From: Azophilus sp026709365 | GTDB taxonomy: Bacteria; Pseudomonadota; Gammaproteobacteria; Pseudomonadales; Azotimanducaceae | Direction of reading: 5' to 3' | Assembly (NCBI GenBank): GCA_965200175.1 | Contig: OZ241345.1 | Location: 2,852,001-2,916,000, forward strand | DNA: 64,000 nt | Shown: in pieces, positions 14,283 to 22,870 of the stretch | How positions within the stretch are numbered: the stretch's first letter is position 1 | Layout: every line of letters starts with the position of its first letter | Notes under the pieces: generated by a model | Databases searched by the model: none | Seen by the model: the letters and a program-made list of their open reading frames with translations, nothing else | What the model was told of the DNA's origin: nothing | Translations under genes and position numbers: made by a program

Positions 14283-14615
14283 ATGTCCGTGGCTGAAAGG
14301 ATTGAAGGCAAGTTGGCGTCGGGCCTCGACTTGGCCCATCTCGAGGTGGTCAATGAGAGCGGCGGCCACAACGTGCCGGCCGGCTCGGAGTCCCATTTCA
14401 AGGTGGTGCTGGTGTCCGCGGCTTTCGGCGGCGAGCGCCTGCTGGCCCGGCATCGGCGCATCAACGCGCTGCTTCGGGAGGAGCTGGCCAACGACATCCA
14501 CGCCCTGGCGATCCACGCCTACACCCCCGAAGAGTGGCGCGGGCGATTTGGCGCCGCGCCGCTGTCGCCGCCGTGCCTGGGCGGCAAGCGGCGCGAGCCG
14601 GACGCTGCGGGATGA
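14283..14615 (+). CDS. bolA: BolA family protein
   Basis: 110 residues. The BolA core is visible: RIEGKLA, LEVVNESGGHNVPAGSESHFKVVLVS (in part, with the conserved His used with monothiol glutaredoxins for Fe-S binding) and LARHRRINALLREEL. The C-terminal tail is about ten residues longer than usual. Its end overlaps trhO by 4 bases (ATGA), so the two are coupled. Confidence 0.92.
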   Translation: MSVAERIEGKLASGLDLAHLEVVNESGGHNVPAGSESHFKVVLVSAAFGGERLLARHRRINALLREELANDIHALAIHAYTPEEWRGRFGAAPLSPPCLGGKRREPDAAG

Positions 14616-15520
14616 TCGTCGTCGCCTTCTACCGCTTCGTGCGCTTGGACGGCTTGGCAGCATTGCGCAGCCGCCTGGAGGGCCTGGCTGGCGGCCTCGG
14701 CCTTAGGGGCACCATTCTCCTGGCCGAGGAAGGCATCAACGGCGGGCTTTGCGGTACCCGGGAAGCGCTTGATGCCTGCATGGCGGCGCTTGTTGAGGAT
14801 GCGCGATTTGCGGCCATGCCCGTCAGGCTTTCCGAGGCAGCGCCGGGCAACCCGGTTTTCCACCGGCTCAAGGTGCGCATCAAGCCGGAGATCGTCAGCC
14901 TTGGCCGACCGGAGGCCGACCCGCTCAGGGCCACCGGGCAGCGGACGGCGGCGTCGGATTGGAACGCGCTGCTCGATCGCCCGGAGGTTCCGGTGGTCGA
15001 TGTGCGCAACGCCTACGAGACCGCCATCGGCGGCTTTCCCGGCAGCTTGGACCCGGACACCCGGCGCTTCCGGGACTTCCCCGCCTTCGTTGAGGAGGCC
15101 TTGAACCCGGATGCGCACCCGGAGGTCGCGCTCTACTGCACTGGCGGCATCCGCTGCGAGAAGGCGTCCGCCTACCTGCTGCAGCTGGGCTTTGAAACGG
15201 TGCATCAGCTCGACGGCGGCATCCTCAACTACCTGGCCAGCGTGCCGGCGCCGGAAAGCCGCTGGCGCGGCGACTGCTTCGTCTTCGACCAGCGCGTCGC
15301 CGTCGATGGCCAGTTGCGGCAAGGGCGGCATCGGCAATGCTTCGCCTGCCGCCGTCCGCTGGCGCCCGAGGACCTGGACTCACCGCAGTATCGGGAAGGC
15401 GTTTCCTGTCCCCACTGCCACGGACGGCGCACCGACGCCCAGCGGGCCGGCTTTGCGGAGCGGCATCGCCAGGTGGCGCTGGCTGACGCCCGCGGGGGCC
15501 GGCACATCGGGTCGTCATAG
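14612..15520 (+). CDS. trhO: tRNA uridine(34) hydroxylase TrhO (rhodanese-like)
   Basis: 302 residues from ATG 14612. The N-terminal acylphosphatase-like part includes GTILLAEEGINGGLCG. The rhodanese domain has VVDVRNAYE and the active loop CTGGIRCEK with Cys176. Near the C-terminus two CxxC pairs (CFACRRPL and CPHCHGR) form a likely zinc site. TrhO uses O2 to make 5-hydroxyuridine at the tRNA wobble position. Formerly YceA. Confidence 0.93.
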   Translation: MIVVAFYRFVRLDGLAALRSRLEGLAGGLGLRGTILLAEEGINGGLCGTREALDACMAALVEDARFAAMPVRLSEAAPGNPVFHRLKVRIKPEIVSLGRPEADPLRATGQRTAASDWNALLDRPEVPVVDVRNAYETAIGGFPGSLDPDTRRFRDFPAFVEEALNPDAHPEVALYCTGGIRCEKASAYLLQLGFETVHQLDGGILNYLASVPAPESRWRGDCFVFDQRVAVDGQLRQGRHRQCFACRRPLAPEDLDSPQYREGVSCPHCHGRRTDAQRAGFAERHRQVALADARGGRHIGSS

Positions 15521-15568
15521 CGTTCCCGCAGCGGCGGAGCCCGGCATCCGGTCGCCGGCGAGGCGGTT

Positions 15569-16207
15569 TCAGTCGTCGAGCAGCCGCTGGATGGCCGGCC
15601 AGAGCGCGTCCAGCAGCAACGGTTGGCCGGCGGCGTTGGGGTGAACGCCGTCATCCTGCATCAGTTCGGGATCAAGGGCCACCGCCTCGATGAAGCCGCT
15701 GACCAGCGGCACGTCGTAGCGTTCGGCAAGGCCGGTGAACAGGTCGCGAAACGCTCGGGTGTAGCGGGCGCCGTAGTTGGGCGGAATCCGCATGGGCACC
15801 AGCAGCACGTCCCGGCGGCGCGGGTCGGCGAGTTCGATCATCCGTGCCAGGTTGCGTTGGATGTTGGCCACCGGGTAGCCGCGCAGCCCGTCGTTGCCGC
15901 CGAGTTCGAGGATGAGCAGGTCCGGGTCGTGGCGCTCAAGCGCCTTGGGCAGCCGGGCCAAGCCGCCGCCGGTGGTTTCGCCGCTCATGCTGGCGTTCAC
16001 CACCCGGAACTGCGGCCCAAGGCCCGCCAGACGGCGCTCCAGCAGGGCCACCCAGCCCTGTTCCCGTTGAATCCCGTGAGCCGCGCTGATACTGTCGCCG
16101 AATATCAAGATCGTTGCGGCTTGAACGGCATTCGTCGAAAGCGCCGCGATGACCGTCAACAGGGGCGCCAGCAGGAACGGACGCCCGGCCTTCATCCACC
16201 GGGACAT
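15569..16207 (-). CDS. tesA: Arylesterase / acyl-CoA thioesterase I (SGNH hydrolase)
   Basis: 212 residues from ATG 16207 with a signal peptide (hydrophobic stretch ending NAVQA). SGNH blocks are intact: ILIFGDSISAAHG (nucleophile Ser), LLILELGGNDGLRG (Asn) and DDGVHPNAAGQ (Asp-His). A periplasmic lysophospholipase/thioesterase. It is divergent from ybbA with only 10 bases between start codons, the same tesA/ybbAP arrangement as in E. coli, so their promoters must lie inside each other's genes. Confidence 0.92.
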   Translation of the reverse strand: MSRWMKAGRPFLLAPLLTVIAALSTNAVQAATILIFGDSISAAHGIQREQGWVALLERRLAGLGPQFRVVNASMSGETTGGGLARLPKALERHDPDLLILELGGNDGLRGYPVANIQRNLARMIELADPRRRDVLLVPMRIPPNYGARYTRAFRDLFTGLAERYDVPLVSGFIEAVALDPELMQDDGVHPNAAGQPLLLDALWPAIQRLLDD

Positions 16208-16217
16208 CAGGCACCTC

Positions 16218-16889
16218 ATGGAGCGTTGCGTCATTCGAGCATCGGGCATCGGGAAAAACGTTCCGACCGCGGAAGGGCGGCTGATCATCTTGGATGGCAT
16301 TGACTTGGAAATCAACGCCGCCGAAAGCCTGGCCATCGTCGGCGCTTCGGGTTCCGGAAAAACCACGCTGCTCGGCATTCTCGCCGGGCTCGACCTGCCG
16401 AGCGCGGGCGCCGTTTGCCTGGCGGGCCACGAGATCACCGCCATGGACGAGGAGCAGCGCGCCCGAGTGCGCGGCGAGCACGTCGGCTTCGTGTTTCAGA
16501 CCTTTCAACTGCTGGCCAGCCTGACGGCGCTGGAGAACGTGATGCTGCCCGCCGAGCTGCGCGGCGACGACGACGCCTCCGAGTCGGCCCTGGACCTGCT
16601 GCGCCAAGTCGGCCTGGGTGAAAGAACCGGGCACTATCCCCGGCAACTGTCCGGCGGCGAGCGGCAGCGGGTGGCCATCGCCCGCGCCTTCGCCTCCCGG
16701 CCGACGGTGCTGTTCGCCGATGAGCCGACCGGCAACCTGGACACCCGCACCGGCGCCCGCATCATTGAACTGCTGTTCGACCTCAACGAAGCCTTTGCCA
16801 CGACCCTGGTGCTGGTCACCCACGACGACCGGCTGGCGAAGCGCTGCGGCCGGATGATCGAGCTGGAAGCCGGCAGGGTGCGGGCGTGA
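16218..16889 (+). CDS. ybbA: ABC transporter ATP-binding protein YbbA
   Basis: 223 residues from ATG 16218. Walker A GASGSGKTT, Q-loop FVFQTFQLL, signature LSGGERQRVAIARAF, Walker B VLFADEPTGNLD and the switch His in VTHDD are all present. It belongs to the MacB/LolD-like group that drives mechanotransmission rather than solute import. It overlaps ybbP by 4 bases, with which it should form one complex. Confidence 0.94.
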   Translation: MERCVIRASGIGKNVPTAEGRLIILDGIDLEINAAESLAIVGASGSGKTTLLGILAGLDLPSAGAVCLAGHEITAMDEEQRARVRGEHVGFVFQTFQLLASLTALENVMLPAELRGDDDASESALDLLRQVGLGERTGHYPRQLSGGERQRVAIARAFASRPTVLFADEPTGNLDTRTGARIIELLFDLNEAFATTLVLVTHDDRLAKRCGRMIELEAGRVRA

Positions 16890-19378
16890 AGCTGCGGTTG
16901 GCCCTGCGCATGGCCTGGCGTGACTGGCGCTCCGGGGAGCTTGGCCTGCTGCTGGCGGCCCTGCTGGTGGCCATCGGCACGGTCACCGCCATCAGCCTGT
17001 TCGTCGATCGGCTGCATCAGGCGCTGCTGCTGGAGTCGGCCAACTTCCTCGCCGCCGACCGCTACATCGGCGGCTCGCGCCCCATTCCCGATGAGTTTCG
17101 CCGGGCGGCTGAGCGGCGCGGGCTCGACGCCGCTGACGTGCTGTCCTTCCCCTCCATGGTTTTCGCCGGCGAGGAGCGCAACCAGCTGGTTGCCGTCAAG
17201 GCGGTGAGCGGCGCCTACCCGCTGCGCGGAACGCTGATTGCCGGAACGGTGCCCTTTGCCCGGGGCGCCCCGGTCGATGACGTTCCCCTGCCGGGCGAAG
17301 TCTGGATCGACTCCCGGCTGTTTCCCGCCTTGGACGTGCGCTTGGGCGACAGCGTGGAGGTGGGCATGGCCTCGCTCCAGGTGACTCGGGTGCTGGTCAA
17401 GGAGCCGGACCCGGGCGGCAGCTTCTTCGCCTTGGGCCCCAGGCTGCTGATGAACCTGGCCGACGTGCCGGCCACGGAGGTGGTGCAGCCCGGCAGCCGC
17501 ATCGGCTACCGGCTGCTGCTGCGCGGGCCGGATGCGGCGCTTGAGGCGCTGCGCGAGGAGTTGGCGGTGGAGCCTGACTTCCGTTGGGTGGGCATTCGCG
17601 AAAACAGCCCGCGCATCGGCGCCGCCCTGGACCGGGCGGAGAGCTTTCTGCTGCTCGGCGGGTTGCTGGCGGTGCTGCTCGCCGGGGTCGCCGTGGCGCT
17701 GTCGGCGCACCGCTACGCCCGCCGCCACTACGACCATGTGGGCATCTTCAAGACCCTCGGCGCCGGGCCGGCCCGCATCCTGACCGGCTACCTCGGCATT
17801 CTCGGCGTGGTCGGCGCGGTCAGCGTCGCGCTGGGGCTGGCGGCGGGGAGCGCCCTGCACCTGCTGGTCATCGAAGCCCTGGACACCCTGATTCCGGTTG
17901 AGCTGCCGCCGCCGAGCTTTCGGCCCTTCGCCCTTGGCGCGGCCACGGGCCTGATTTGCGCCCTGGCCTTTGCCATGCCGCCGCTGCTGCACCTCAAGAA
18001 CATATCCCCCATGCGGGTCATTCGCCGCGACCTTGGCGCGCCCCCGGCGTCGGAGTGGCTCACCTACGGCGCCGCCGCGGCGGGCAGCCTGACCCTGCTG
18101 ATCTGGTACACCGGCAGCCTGATGCTGACCCTGTGGACGTTGCTGGGCGCCTTGGCGGTGCTGCTGGCCTTTGGCGCCTTGGCCTGGCTGCTGCTGCGCG
18201 GCGGACGGGCCATCGGCATGCAGGCGGGCAGCGTCCTGCGCTTGGCACTGTCCGGCCTGCAGCGCCGCCATCGGGAGAACGTCGTCCAAATCCTCATCTT
18301 CGGCCTCGCCATCATGCTGCTACTGGTGCTGGTGCTGCTGCGCACCGCGCTGATCGACGAGTGGCGCTCGGCATTGCCGGACGACGTGCCCAACCACTTC
18401 CTGATGAACGTCACGCCGGACCAACTGGCGCCGGTGAACGCGCTGCTCGACGATCACACGCAACGGCAGGGGCCGCTCTATCCGATGGTTCGGGGGCGGG
18501 TGGTTTCCGTGAACGGCGAGGACGCCCAAACCTGGCAGGATCGGCATCGGTCGGTCGATGAGTCCGGTCCGCGGCTCTCCTCGGAGCGCAACCTGACTTG
18601 GACCGAGGCGCTGCCGCAGGACAACGAGCTGATCGCGGGGGGCTGGTGGCGCCCGGACGATGATCGGGCGCTGGTGTCCCTGGAGGCCGAGTACGCGCGG
18701 GAGCTCGGCCTTGGGGTTGGCGATCGATTGGGCTTCGACGTCGGGGGGCAGCCGGTGGAGGCCGAGGTCGCCAGCCTGCGCCGCCTGGAGTGGGAGAGCA
18801 TGCAGCCGAACTTCTTTCTCATCCTCTCCCCGGCGGCGCTCAGGGACCTGCCCGCCACCTACATGACCAGCTTCTTCCTGCCGCGGGAACAGAAGCAGTT
18901 CCTGAATCGGCTGCTGTCGGAATTCCCGACCGTCACCGTCATCGAGATCGACGCCATCGTCGAGCAGATTCGCAGCATCGTCGATCGGGTCACCCAAGCG
19001 GTGGAGTTGGTGCTGGCGCTGGTGGTCGCTTCGGGCTGCCTGGTGCTGATTGCCAGCATTCAGGCGAGCCGCGACGCACGCCTGCGGGAGCACGCCTTGG
19101 TGCGCACCTTGGGCGGCGCCCGCTCGCTGATCCGCGGCAGCCTGGCGGTGGAGTTCGCGGTGCTGGGGGCGTTCTCCGGCTTGGTGGCGGTGGTGGGCGC
19201 CGAAGTCACGGTGGCGCTGCTGCAATCGCAGATCTTTGAACTGCCGGCCAAAGCGCACCCCTGGCTTTGGCTGCTCGGCCCCTTGGCGGGCGCCGGCCTG
19301 ATCCTCGCCGTGGGCCTGGTCGGCACCCGCCGTCTGGTGTCCTCCCCGCCGATTCTGGTGCTGCGGGGCACGCAGTGA
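16886..19378 (+). CDS. ybbP: ABC transporter permease YbbP (FtsX-like)
   Basis: 830 residues starting GTG. It has the duplicated FtsX/MacB permease layout: an N-terminal helix, a large periplasmic domain, a first membrane bundle (residues about 250-480, with HYDHVGIFKTLGAGPARIL), a second periplasmic domain and a C-terminal bundle (REHALVRTLGGARSLIRGS, LVLRGTQ at the end). It probably extrudes or moves a hydrophobic compound or lipoprotein with YbbA. Its stop overlaps the GTG of the next gene. Confidence 0.92.
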   Translation: MKLRLALRMAWRDWRSGELGLLLAALLVAIGTVTAISLFVDRLHQALLLESANFLAADRYIGGSRPIPDEFRRAAERRGLDAADVLSFPSMVFAGEERNQLVAVKAVSGAYPLRGTLIAGTVPFARGAPVDDVPLPGEVWIDSRLFPALDVRLGDSVEVGMASLQVTRVLVKEPDPGGSFFALGPRLLMNLADVPATEVVQPGSRIGYRLLLRGPDAALEALREELAVEPDFRWVGIRENSPRIGAALDRAESFLLLGGLLAVLLAGVAVALSAHRYARRHYDHVGIFKTLGAGPARILTGYLGILGVVGAVSVALGLAAGSALHLLVIEALDTLIPVELPPPSFRPFALGAATGLICALAFAMPPLLHLKNISPMRVIRRDLGAPPASEWLTYGAAAAGSLTLLIWYTGSLMLTLWTLLGALAVLLAFGALAWLLLRGGRAIGMQAGSVLRLALSGLQRRHRENVVQILIFGLAIMLLLVLVLLRTALIDEWRSALPDDVPNHFLMNVTPDQLAPVNALLDDHTQRQGPLYPMVRGRVVSVNGEDAQTWQDRHRSVDESGPRLSSERNLTWTEALPQDNELIAGGWWRPDDDRALVSLEAEYARELGLGVGDRLGFDVGGQPVEAEVASLRRLEWESMQPNFFLILSPAALRDLPATYMTSFFLPREQKQFLNRLLSEFPTVTVIEIDAIVEQIRSIVDRVTQAVELVLALVVASGCLVLIASIQASRDARLREHALVRTLGGARSLIRGSLAVEFAVLGAFSGLVAVVGAEVTVALLQSQIFELPAKAHPWLWLLGPLAGAGLILAVGLVGTRRLVSSPPILVLRGTQ

Positions 19379-19896
19379 CGCCGGCTGTTCCCTGCGGGGC
19401 AGGCTGGATGCGCCAACTGGGCCTGGCGCTTTTGGCCGTCGCCGGCTTGGCCACGGCTCAGTGGTCGCTGGCCGAAGTGCGCCTGTCCACCACCGTCCAT
19501 CGCGTGGATGGCTGGATGGAGGAGGGCGGGGAGCTCAAAGCCCGGCTGTCCGATGCCGCCTTGGTGGCGGCCGGGGATGAGCTGCGCTACGCCATCGCTT
19601 TCACCAACACGGGCCTGGTGCCGGTCGATGCCGGCACCATCGTCATCACCAACCCCATTCCGGAGACCACGGAGTACGTCTGGGACACGGCGGGCGGCAT
19701 CAACGCGCGCATTCTTTACCGCGCCGACCCATCGGCGGCGGAATCCTTCCTGCCCTTGGCGGAGCTGGTGGTCACCGAAGGAGGGGTGCTGCGTTCCGCC
19801 GCCGCCGCCGACGTGTGCGCCATCCGCTGGGTTTACGAGGCCGTGCTGCCGCCGGGGGAGTCCAGCGAAGTTTGGTTTCACGTCCGGCTGCAGTAG
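19375..19896 (+). CDS. Secreted protein with a DUF11-like beta domain
   Basis: 173 residues from GTG 19375 (overlapping the ybbP stop) or 162 from ATG 19408. A signal peptide LGLALLAVAGLATAQWSLA is followed by a domain with GDELRYAIAFTNTGLVPVDAGTIVITNPIP (in part), typical of DUF11 surface or envelope proteins with an Ig-like fold. No further motif. Its coupling to ybbP and its position before the envelope gene run suggest a periplasmic role; the link to either is inference. Confidence 0.75.
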   Translation: MTPAVPCGAGWMRQLGLALLAVAGLATAQWSLAEVRLSTTVHRVDGWMEEGGELKARLSDAALVAAGDELRYAIAFTNTGLVPVDAGTIVITNPIPETTEYVWDTAGGINARILYRADPSAAESFLPLAELVVTEGGVLRSAAAADVCAIRWVYEAVLPPGESSEVWFHVRLQ

Positions 19897-19937
19897 TAAG
19901 GCTCCGGCATTCAAATCAAGGCCAAGGTTCGTGTGCC

Positions 19938-20032
19938 GGCTCAGAAACATTTCGGAATCTGGCCCAAGCGACTAGCGCAGAGTTTCGCGCCAGCGCAACT
20001 CCAACGAACCTTGGCCCACAGGCCAAGGTTCG
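19938..20032 (-). repeat. Palindromic element, full copy C
   Basis: Read on the minus strand: variable hairpin CGAACCTTGGCC / GGCCAAGGTTCG, then the conserved hairpin (GTTGGAGTTGCGC / GCGAAACTC), then GGGCCAGATTCCGAAATG and the TTTCTGAGCC tail. GGCCAAGGTTCG at 20021-20032 is repeated directly at 19920-19931, so the element is bordered by a 12-base direct repeat. It is intergenic and separates the DUF11-like gene from the next operon gene. Confidence 0.75.
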
Positions 20033-20034
20033 CC

Positions 20035-20063
20035 TTGACTTGCCCGAACGCCGGTTCCACACT
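20035..20063 (+). promoter_or_regulatory. Possible sigma-70 promoter for the 20109 gene
   Basis: TTGACT, a 17-base spacer and CACACT lie immediately after the palindromic element and 46 bases before the ATG. The -35 is good and the -10 poor (three of six). If real, the element insertion placed or spared a promoter at the head of the envelope gene run. Confidence 0.3.
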
Positions 20064-20108
20064 CGAACGCCGACGGCAGCCAACTGCCAGGGAGATGTCC
20101 AAGGCACC

Positions 20109-21602
20109 ATGCGCTTAAACGCAGCGGGATTCGAAGCGGAACGCCGAGCGGTGCGGCGCCGGCCGACGCTGGCGGTCGTTGTGGCAGTCATGGTCCTGCC
20201 GTTCGCTGCCCCCGGCTGGGGCGATGGCGGGCCACCGGCGCCGGAAGCAGCCTCCGAAGACTCAGGCACCGCCGCAACCCGCCCCTCGCCGCAACCCATT
20301 GAGGAGGCGCTCGGCGAGGCCTTCGGCGATGCGGTTTCGCCCTTGGACGCGGTGGCCGTGGACATCGAGAGCGCCGAGTACGCGAAAGCGGAGGCGTTCC
20401 TGGCGCCTTACCTGAGAGCGGTGGAGGCGGCCCGCCACCGCTATCATCCCGATCTCGTGCGGCCGCTGCTGCTGCTCGGCGACGCCCGCTTCGGCCAAGG
20501 CAACTATCCCGGCGCCTTGGAGAGCTACAGCCAAGCGGTGCAGGTCAGCCGAGTCAGCGACGGGCTGTTCACCCCCAACCAAGTCGAAGCGGTGTACAAG
20601 CAGTCCGAAGCGCTGCAGCGGCTCGGCGACGGCAAGGCCGCCACGAGCCGCGAGGAGTATGCCTACGAGGTGCTCTCGCGGGCCCACGGGACGCAGGACG
20701 AGGCCATGCTGCCCGGCGTCTTCCGCCTCGCCCGCTGGTACCGGGACGACTACAACGTGTTTGCCGCCCGCGCCCTGTACCAACAAGCGCTCAAGATCCA
20801 CGAGGCCAATGGGCAGGCGGGCACGCCGCAGGCGATACCGGCCCTCCGGGGCCTCATCGAAACCTACCGAATGGAGCGCTTTCCGCCCTTCTACGTGGAC
20901 GATCGGGACGCTGGCGCCCTCATTGCCACCCGCCCCGGCGGACGCTTCACCAACTACGACATGCCCTTGCAGATCAACAGCTTTCCCGTGGCCGAGCGGG
21001 CCTTGCAGGAAGTGATCCGCATCCGCCAGCAGGACGCCGCAACAGGCCCGACGCCAGTGTCGGAGGCCATTCTGGACCTCGCGGACTGGCACCTGATGTG
21101 GGAGCACTTCCGCAAGGCGCACACCCTCTATGCGCATGTTTACGAACGCTTCGAGAAGGTCGGCAACGTCGATGCCGCCGCCTACTTCGCCGAACCGGTG
21201 CTGCTGCATTTCGCCGCGCCCAAGGATCCCCGCCCGCCACCCGCCGGGGAGCGGGAGGCGCAAGCCGAAGGGTTCGTCGAAGTGCGATTCCAAGTCTCAA
21301 ACAACGGCAGCGTTCGGGACATGGCGGTGGTCGCCTCGGAACCGGAGGGGCTGATGGACTTCCCGGTGCGCCGCAGCCTGCGCAGCGCCCGCTACCGCCC
21401 GGCCATGGTCGATGGTCAGGCAACAGCCTACGCTGGGGAAATCTACCGCCATGCGTTCAACTATTTTCCACGCTCGAAAAAGGCCGCGGAGGGAGGGGGA
21501 AAGGAAGGGGGAGGGGGAAAGGAAGGGGGAAGGGAACGGAGAAAGGAAGCGGGAACGGATGGGGGAAATGACGGGCGCAAGCATGAGGAAACCGATGCCT
21601 GA
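20109..21602 (+). CDS. TPR protein with a TonB-like C-terminal domain
   Basis: 497 residues from ATG 20109. A long basic N-terminus precedes a signal segment LAVVVAVMVLPFAAPGW. TPR-like helices fill about 80-370 (DARFGQGNYPGALESYSQAV, VYERFEKVGNVDAA). At about 390-460 a TonB C-terminal type fold appears: EGFVEVRFQVSNNGSVRDMAVV then RRSLRSARYRPAMVDG. The last 40 residues are a low-complexity Gly/Lys/Glu tail encoded by a polypurine tract. A periplasmic adaptor for the ExbB-like channel at 28113 is plausible but inferred. Confidence 0.75.
   Translation: MRLNAAGFEAERRAVRRRPTLAVVVAVMVLPFAAPGWGDGGPPAPEAASEDSGTAATRPSPQPIEEALGEAFGDAVSPLDAVAVDIESAEYAKAEAFLAPYLRAVEAARHRYHPDLVRPLLLLGDARFGQGNYPGALESYSQAVQVSRVSDGLFTPNQVEAVYKQSEALQRLGDGKAATSREEYAYEVLSRAHGTQDEAMLPGVFRLARWYRDDYNVFAARALYQQALKIHEANGQAGTPQAIPALRGLIETYRMERFPPFYVDDRDAGALIATRPGGRFTNYDMPLQINSFPVAERALQEVIRIRQQDAATGPTPVSEAILDLADWHLMWEHFRKAHTLYAHVYERFEKVGNVDAAAYFAEPVLLHFAAPKDPRPPPAGEREAQAEGFVEVRFQVSNNGSVRDMAVVASEPEGLMDFPVRRSLRSARYRPAMVDGQATAYAGEIYRHAFNYFPRSKKAAEGGGKEGGGGKEGGRERRKEAGTDGGNDGRKHEETDA
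21486..21570 (+). repeat. Polypurine tandem repeat
   Basis: Almost pure A/G on the plus strand, built from repeats of GGGGGAAAGGAA-like units with several runs of four to five G. It encodes the terminal EGGGKEGG-type tail of the upstream protein. G-quadruplex formation and replication slippage are likely properties of such a tract. Confidence 0.75.
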
Positions 21603-21701
21603 GCACAGCGCAACGCTTCCCGGCGGTTCGTACAGCTTGGGTTCAGGGTGCCTGCGACATGCTGGAGCCCTGCACTGTCGCTTGGATTCAAGGGTGTTGA
21701 G

Positions 21702-22868
21702 ATGGCTACCTTGCTGAAACTCACGCTGCTCGCAACGCTGACCCTGCTCTGGGCCTGCGCGCCCATCACGCCGCTGTACCCGCAACCCCAACCCTCAACG
21801 CAATCCGGCTCCAGCGGCGGCGCGTCGGGTTCATCGGGCGGACAGAGCGGCGGTTCCGGCGGCGGCGGCGGTGGCTCCAGTTCCGGCGGTGCCGGGGGCG
21901 GCGGCGCGGGCGGCAATCCACTGCCCAGCGGCGTTCCGATGCCCGGCGGAAGCCCAGGGGGCGGCAGGCCGGGCAGCGGGGGCTCCGGCGGGGCCTCGGG
22001 CTCCCCGGCCGGGTCGGTTCCTGGCGGCGGAACGAGAGGCGGCGCGGGCGCGGGCGGAAGCACACGCATACCGCCGCCGCCCGGCACCATCGGGTCAGGC
22101 AGCAGCCAGCTTCCCGGCCAAGTGCCCGGGCTGCCGGACGGCAGCGCGGCTGGCGGCGGAAGGGCCAACCTCCCCGGCGACAGTGGACGGGGCGGCGCGG
22201 GCGGGTCCAACTTGCCCGGCAGCGACCGGAACGGGGGCACTCCGAATGGCGCTGGGGGGCCGCCCCGCACGGGCGGCAGCCAGCCCGGCGGAACCCCCGG
22301 CGGCCCTTCCGGCACCGCCACTGGCGAGGAGACTTGGCAAAGCGGCGCACCCAGCAGCGGCGCGGGAGGCTGGGAAGCCAGCAACCAACTGCCTGGAGCG
22401 TCCGGCACCCCACCCGGGGTTCCCGGCGGCTCCGATGCGGGCGCGGAATCCGGCACGGGTTCCCAGCCCAGCTCCGGCCAGGGCCCCCTGGACCAAGCGC
22501 TGGAGTCCTTCGACGGTGAAATCCTCGCCGAACGGGAAGTGCTCGCCGAGCGCACCAACCAAAGACCATCCGCAGCCGGAGGCGCCGCTGCGGCGCAGTC
22601 CCCCGCTGGCGGGGCACTCGGCACCGGCGCAGCCGGCAGCGGCAGCGCATCCATGCCGGGGACGGTCGGCCGGGGCGGGCCGAGGCAGGCGCCAGCCATG
22701 CCGCGCGGGGGACCCGGAGGCCGAGGCGGCGGAGGCCAAAGCGGCCGGCCCGACGCCAAGGACGACGACATCATCGCCCGCCAATTGCGCGAGGCGGCAA
22801 TGGCGGAGCCGGACCCGGAGCTGCGTGAGAGGCTCTGGGAGGAGTACCGCCGCTACAAGGGAAGCTGA
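21702..22868 (+). CDS. Gly/Ser/Pro-rich lipoprotein
   Basis: 388 residues from ATG 21702. A lipoprotein signal LLATLTLLWAC places the lipidated Cys at about residue 19. The next 270 residues are low-complexity Gly, Ser and Pro (GGSGGGGGGSSSGG and similar), surely disordered. A more ordered segment LDQALESFDGEILAEREVL lies near 270, and the last 35 residues (DDDIIARQLREAAMAEPDPEL, ending WEEYRRYKG) form a charged helix. It is most likely a flexible envelope tether with a docking tail. It is three bases from the next gene. Confidence 0.75.
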   Translation: MATLLKLTLLATLTLLWACAPITPLYPQPQPSTQSGSSGGASGSSGGQSGGSGGGGGGSSSGGAGGGGAGGNPLPSGVPMPGGSPGGGRPGSGGSGGASGSPAGSVPGGGTRGGAGAGGSTRIPPPPGTIGSGSSQLPGQVPGLPDGSAAGGGRANLPGDSGRGGAGGSNLPGSDRNGGTPNGAGGPPRTGGSQPGGTPGGPSGTATGEETWQSGAPSSGAGGWEASNQLPGASGTPPGVPGGSDAGAESGTGSQPSSGQGPLDQALESFDGEILAEREVLAERTNQRPSAAGGAAAAQSPAGGALGTGAAGSGSASMPGTVGRGGPRQAPAMPRGGPGGRGGGGQSGRPDAKDDDIIARQLREAAMAEPDPELRERLWEEYRRYKGS

Positions 22869-22870
22869 CC

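Noticed and set aside
16634..19258. Long minus-strand open frames opposite ybbP
   Set aside because: Composition is repetitive Gln/Arg/His typical of shadow translation; ybbP on the plus strand explains the region.
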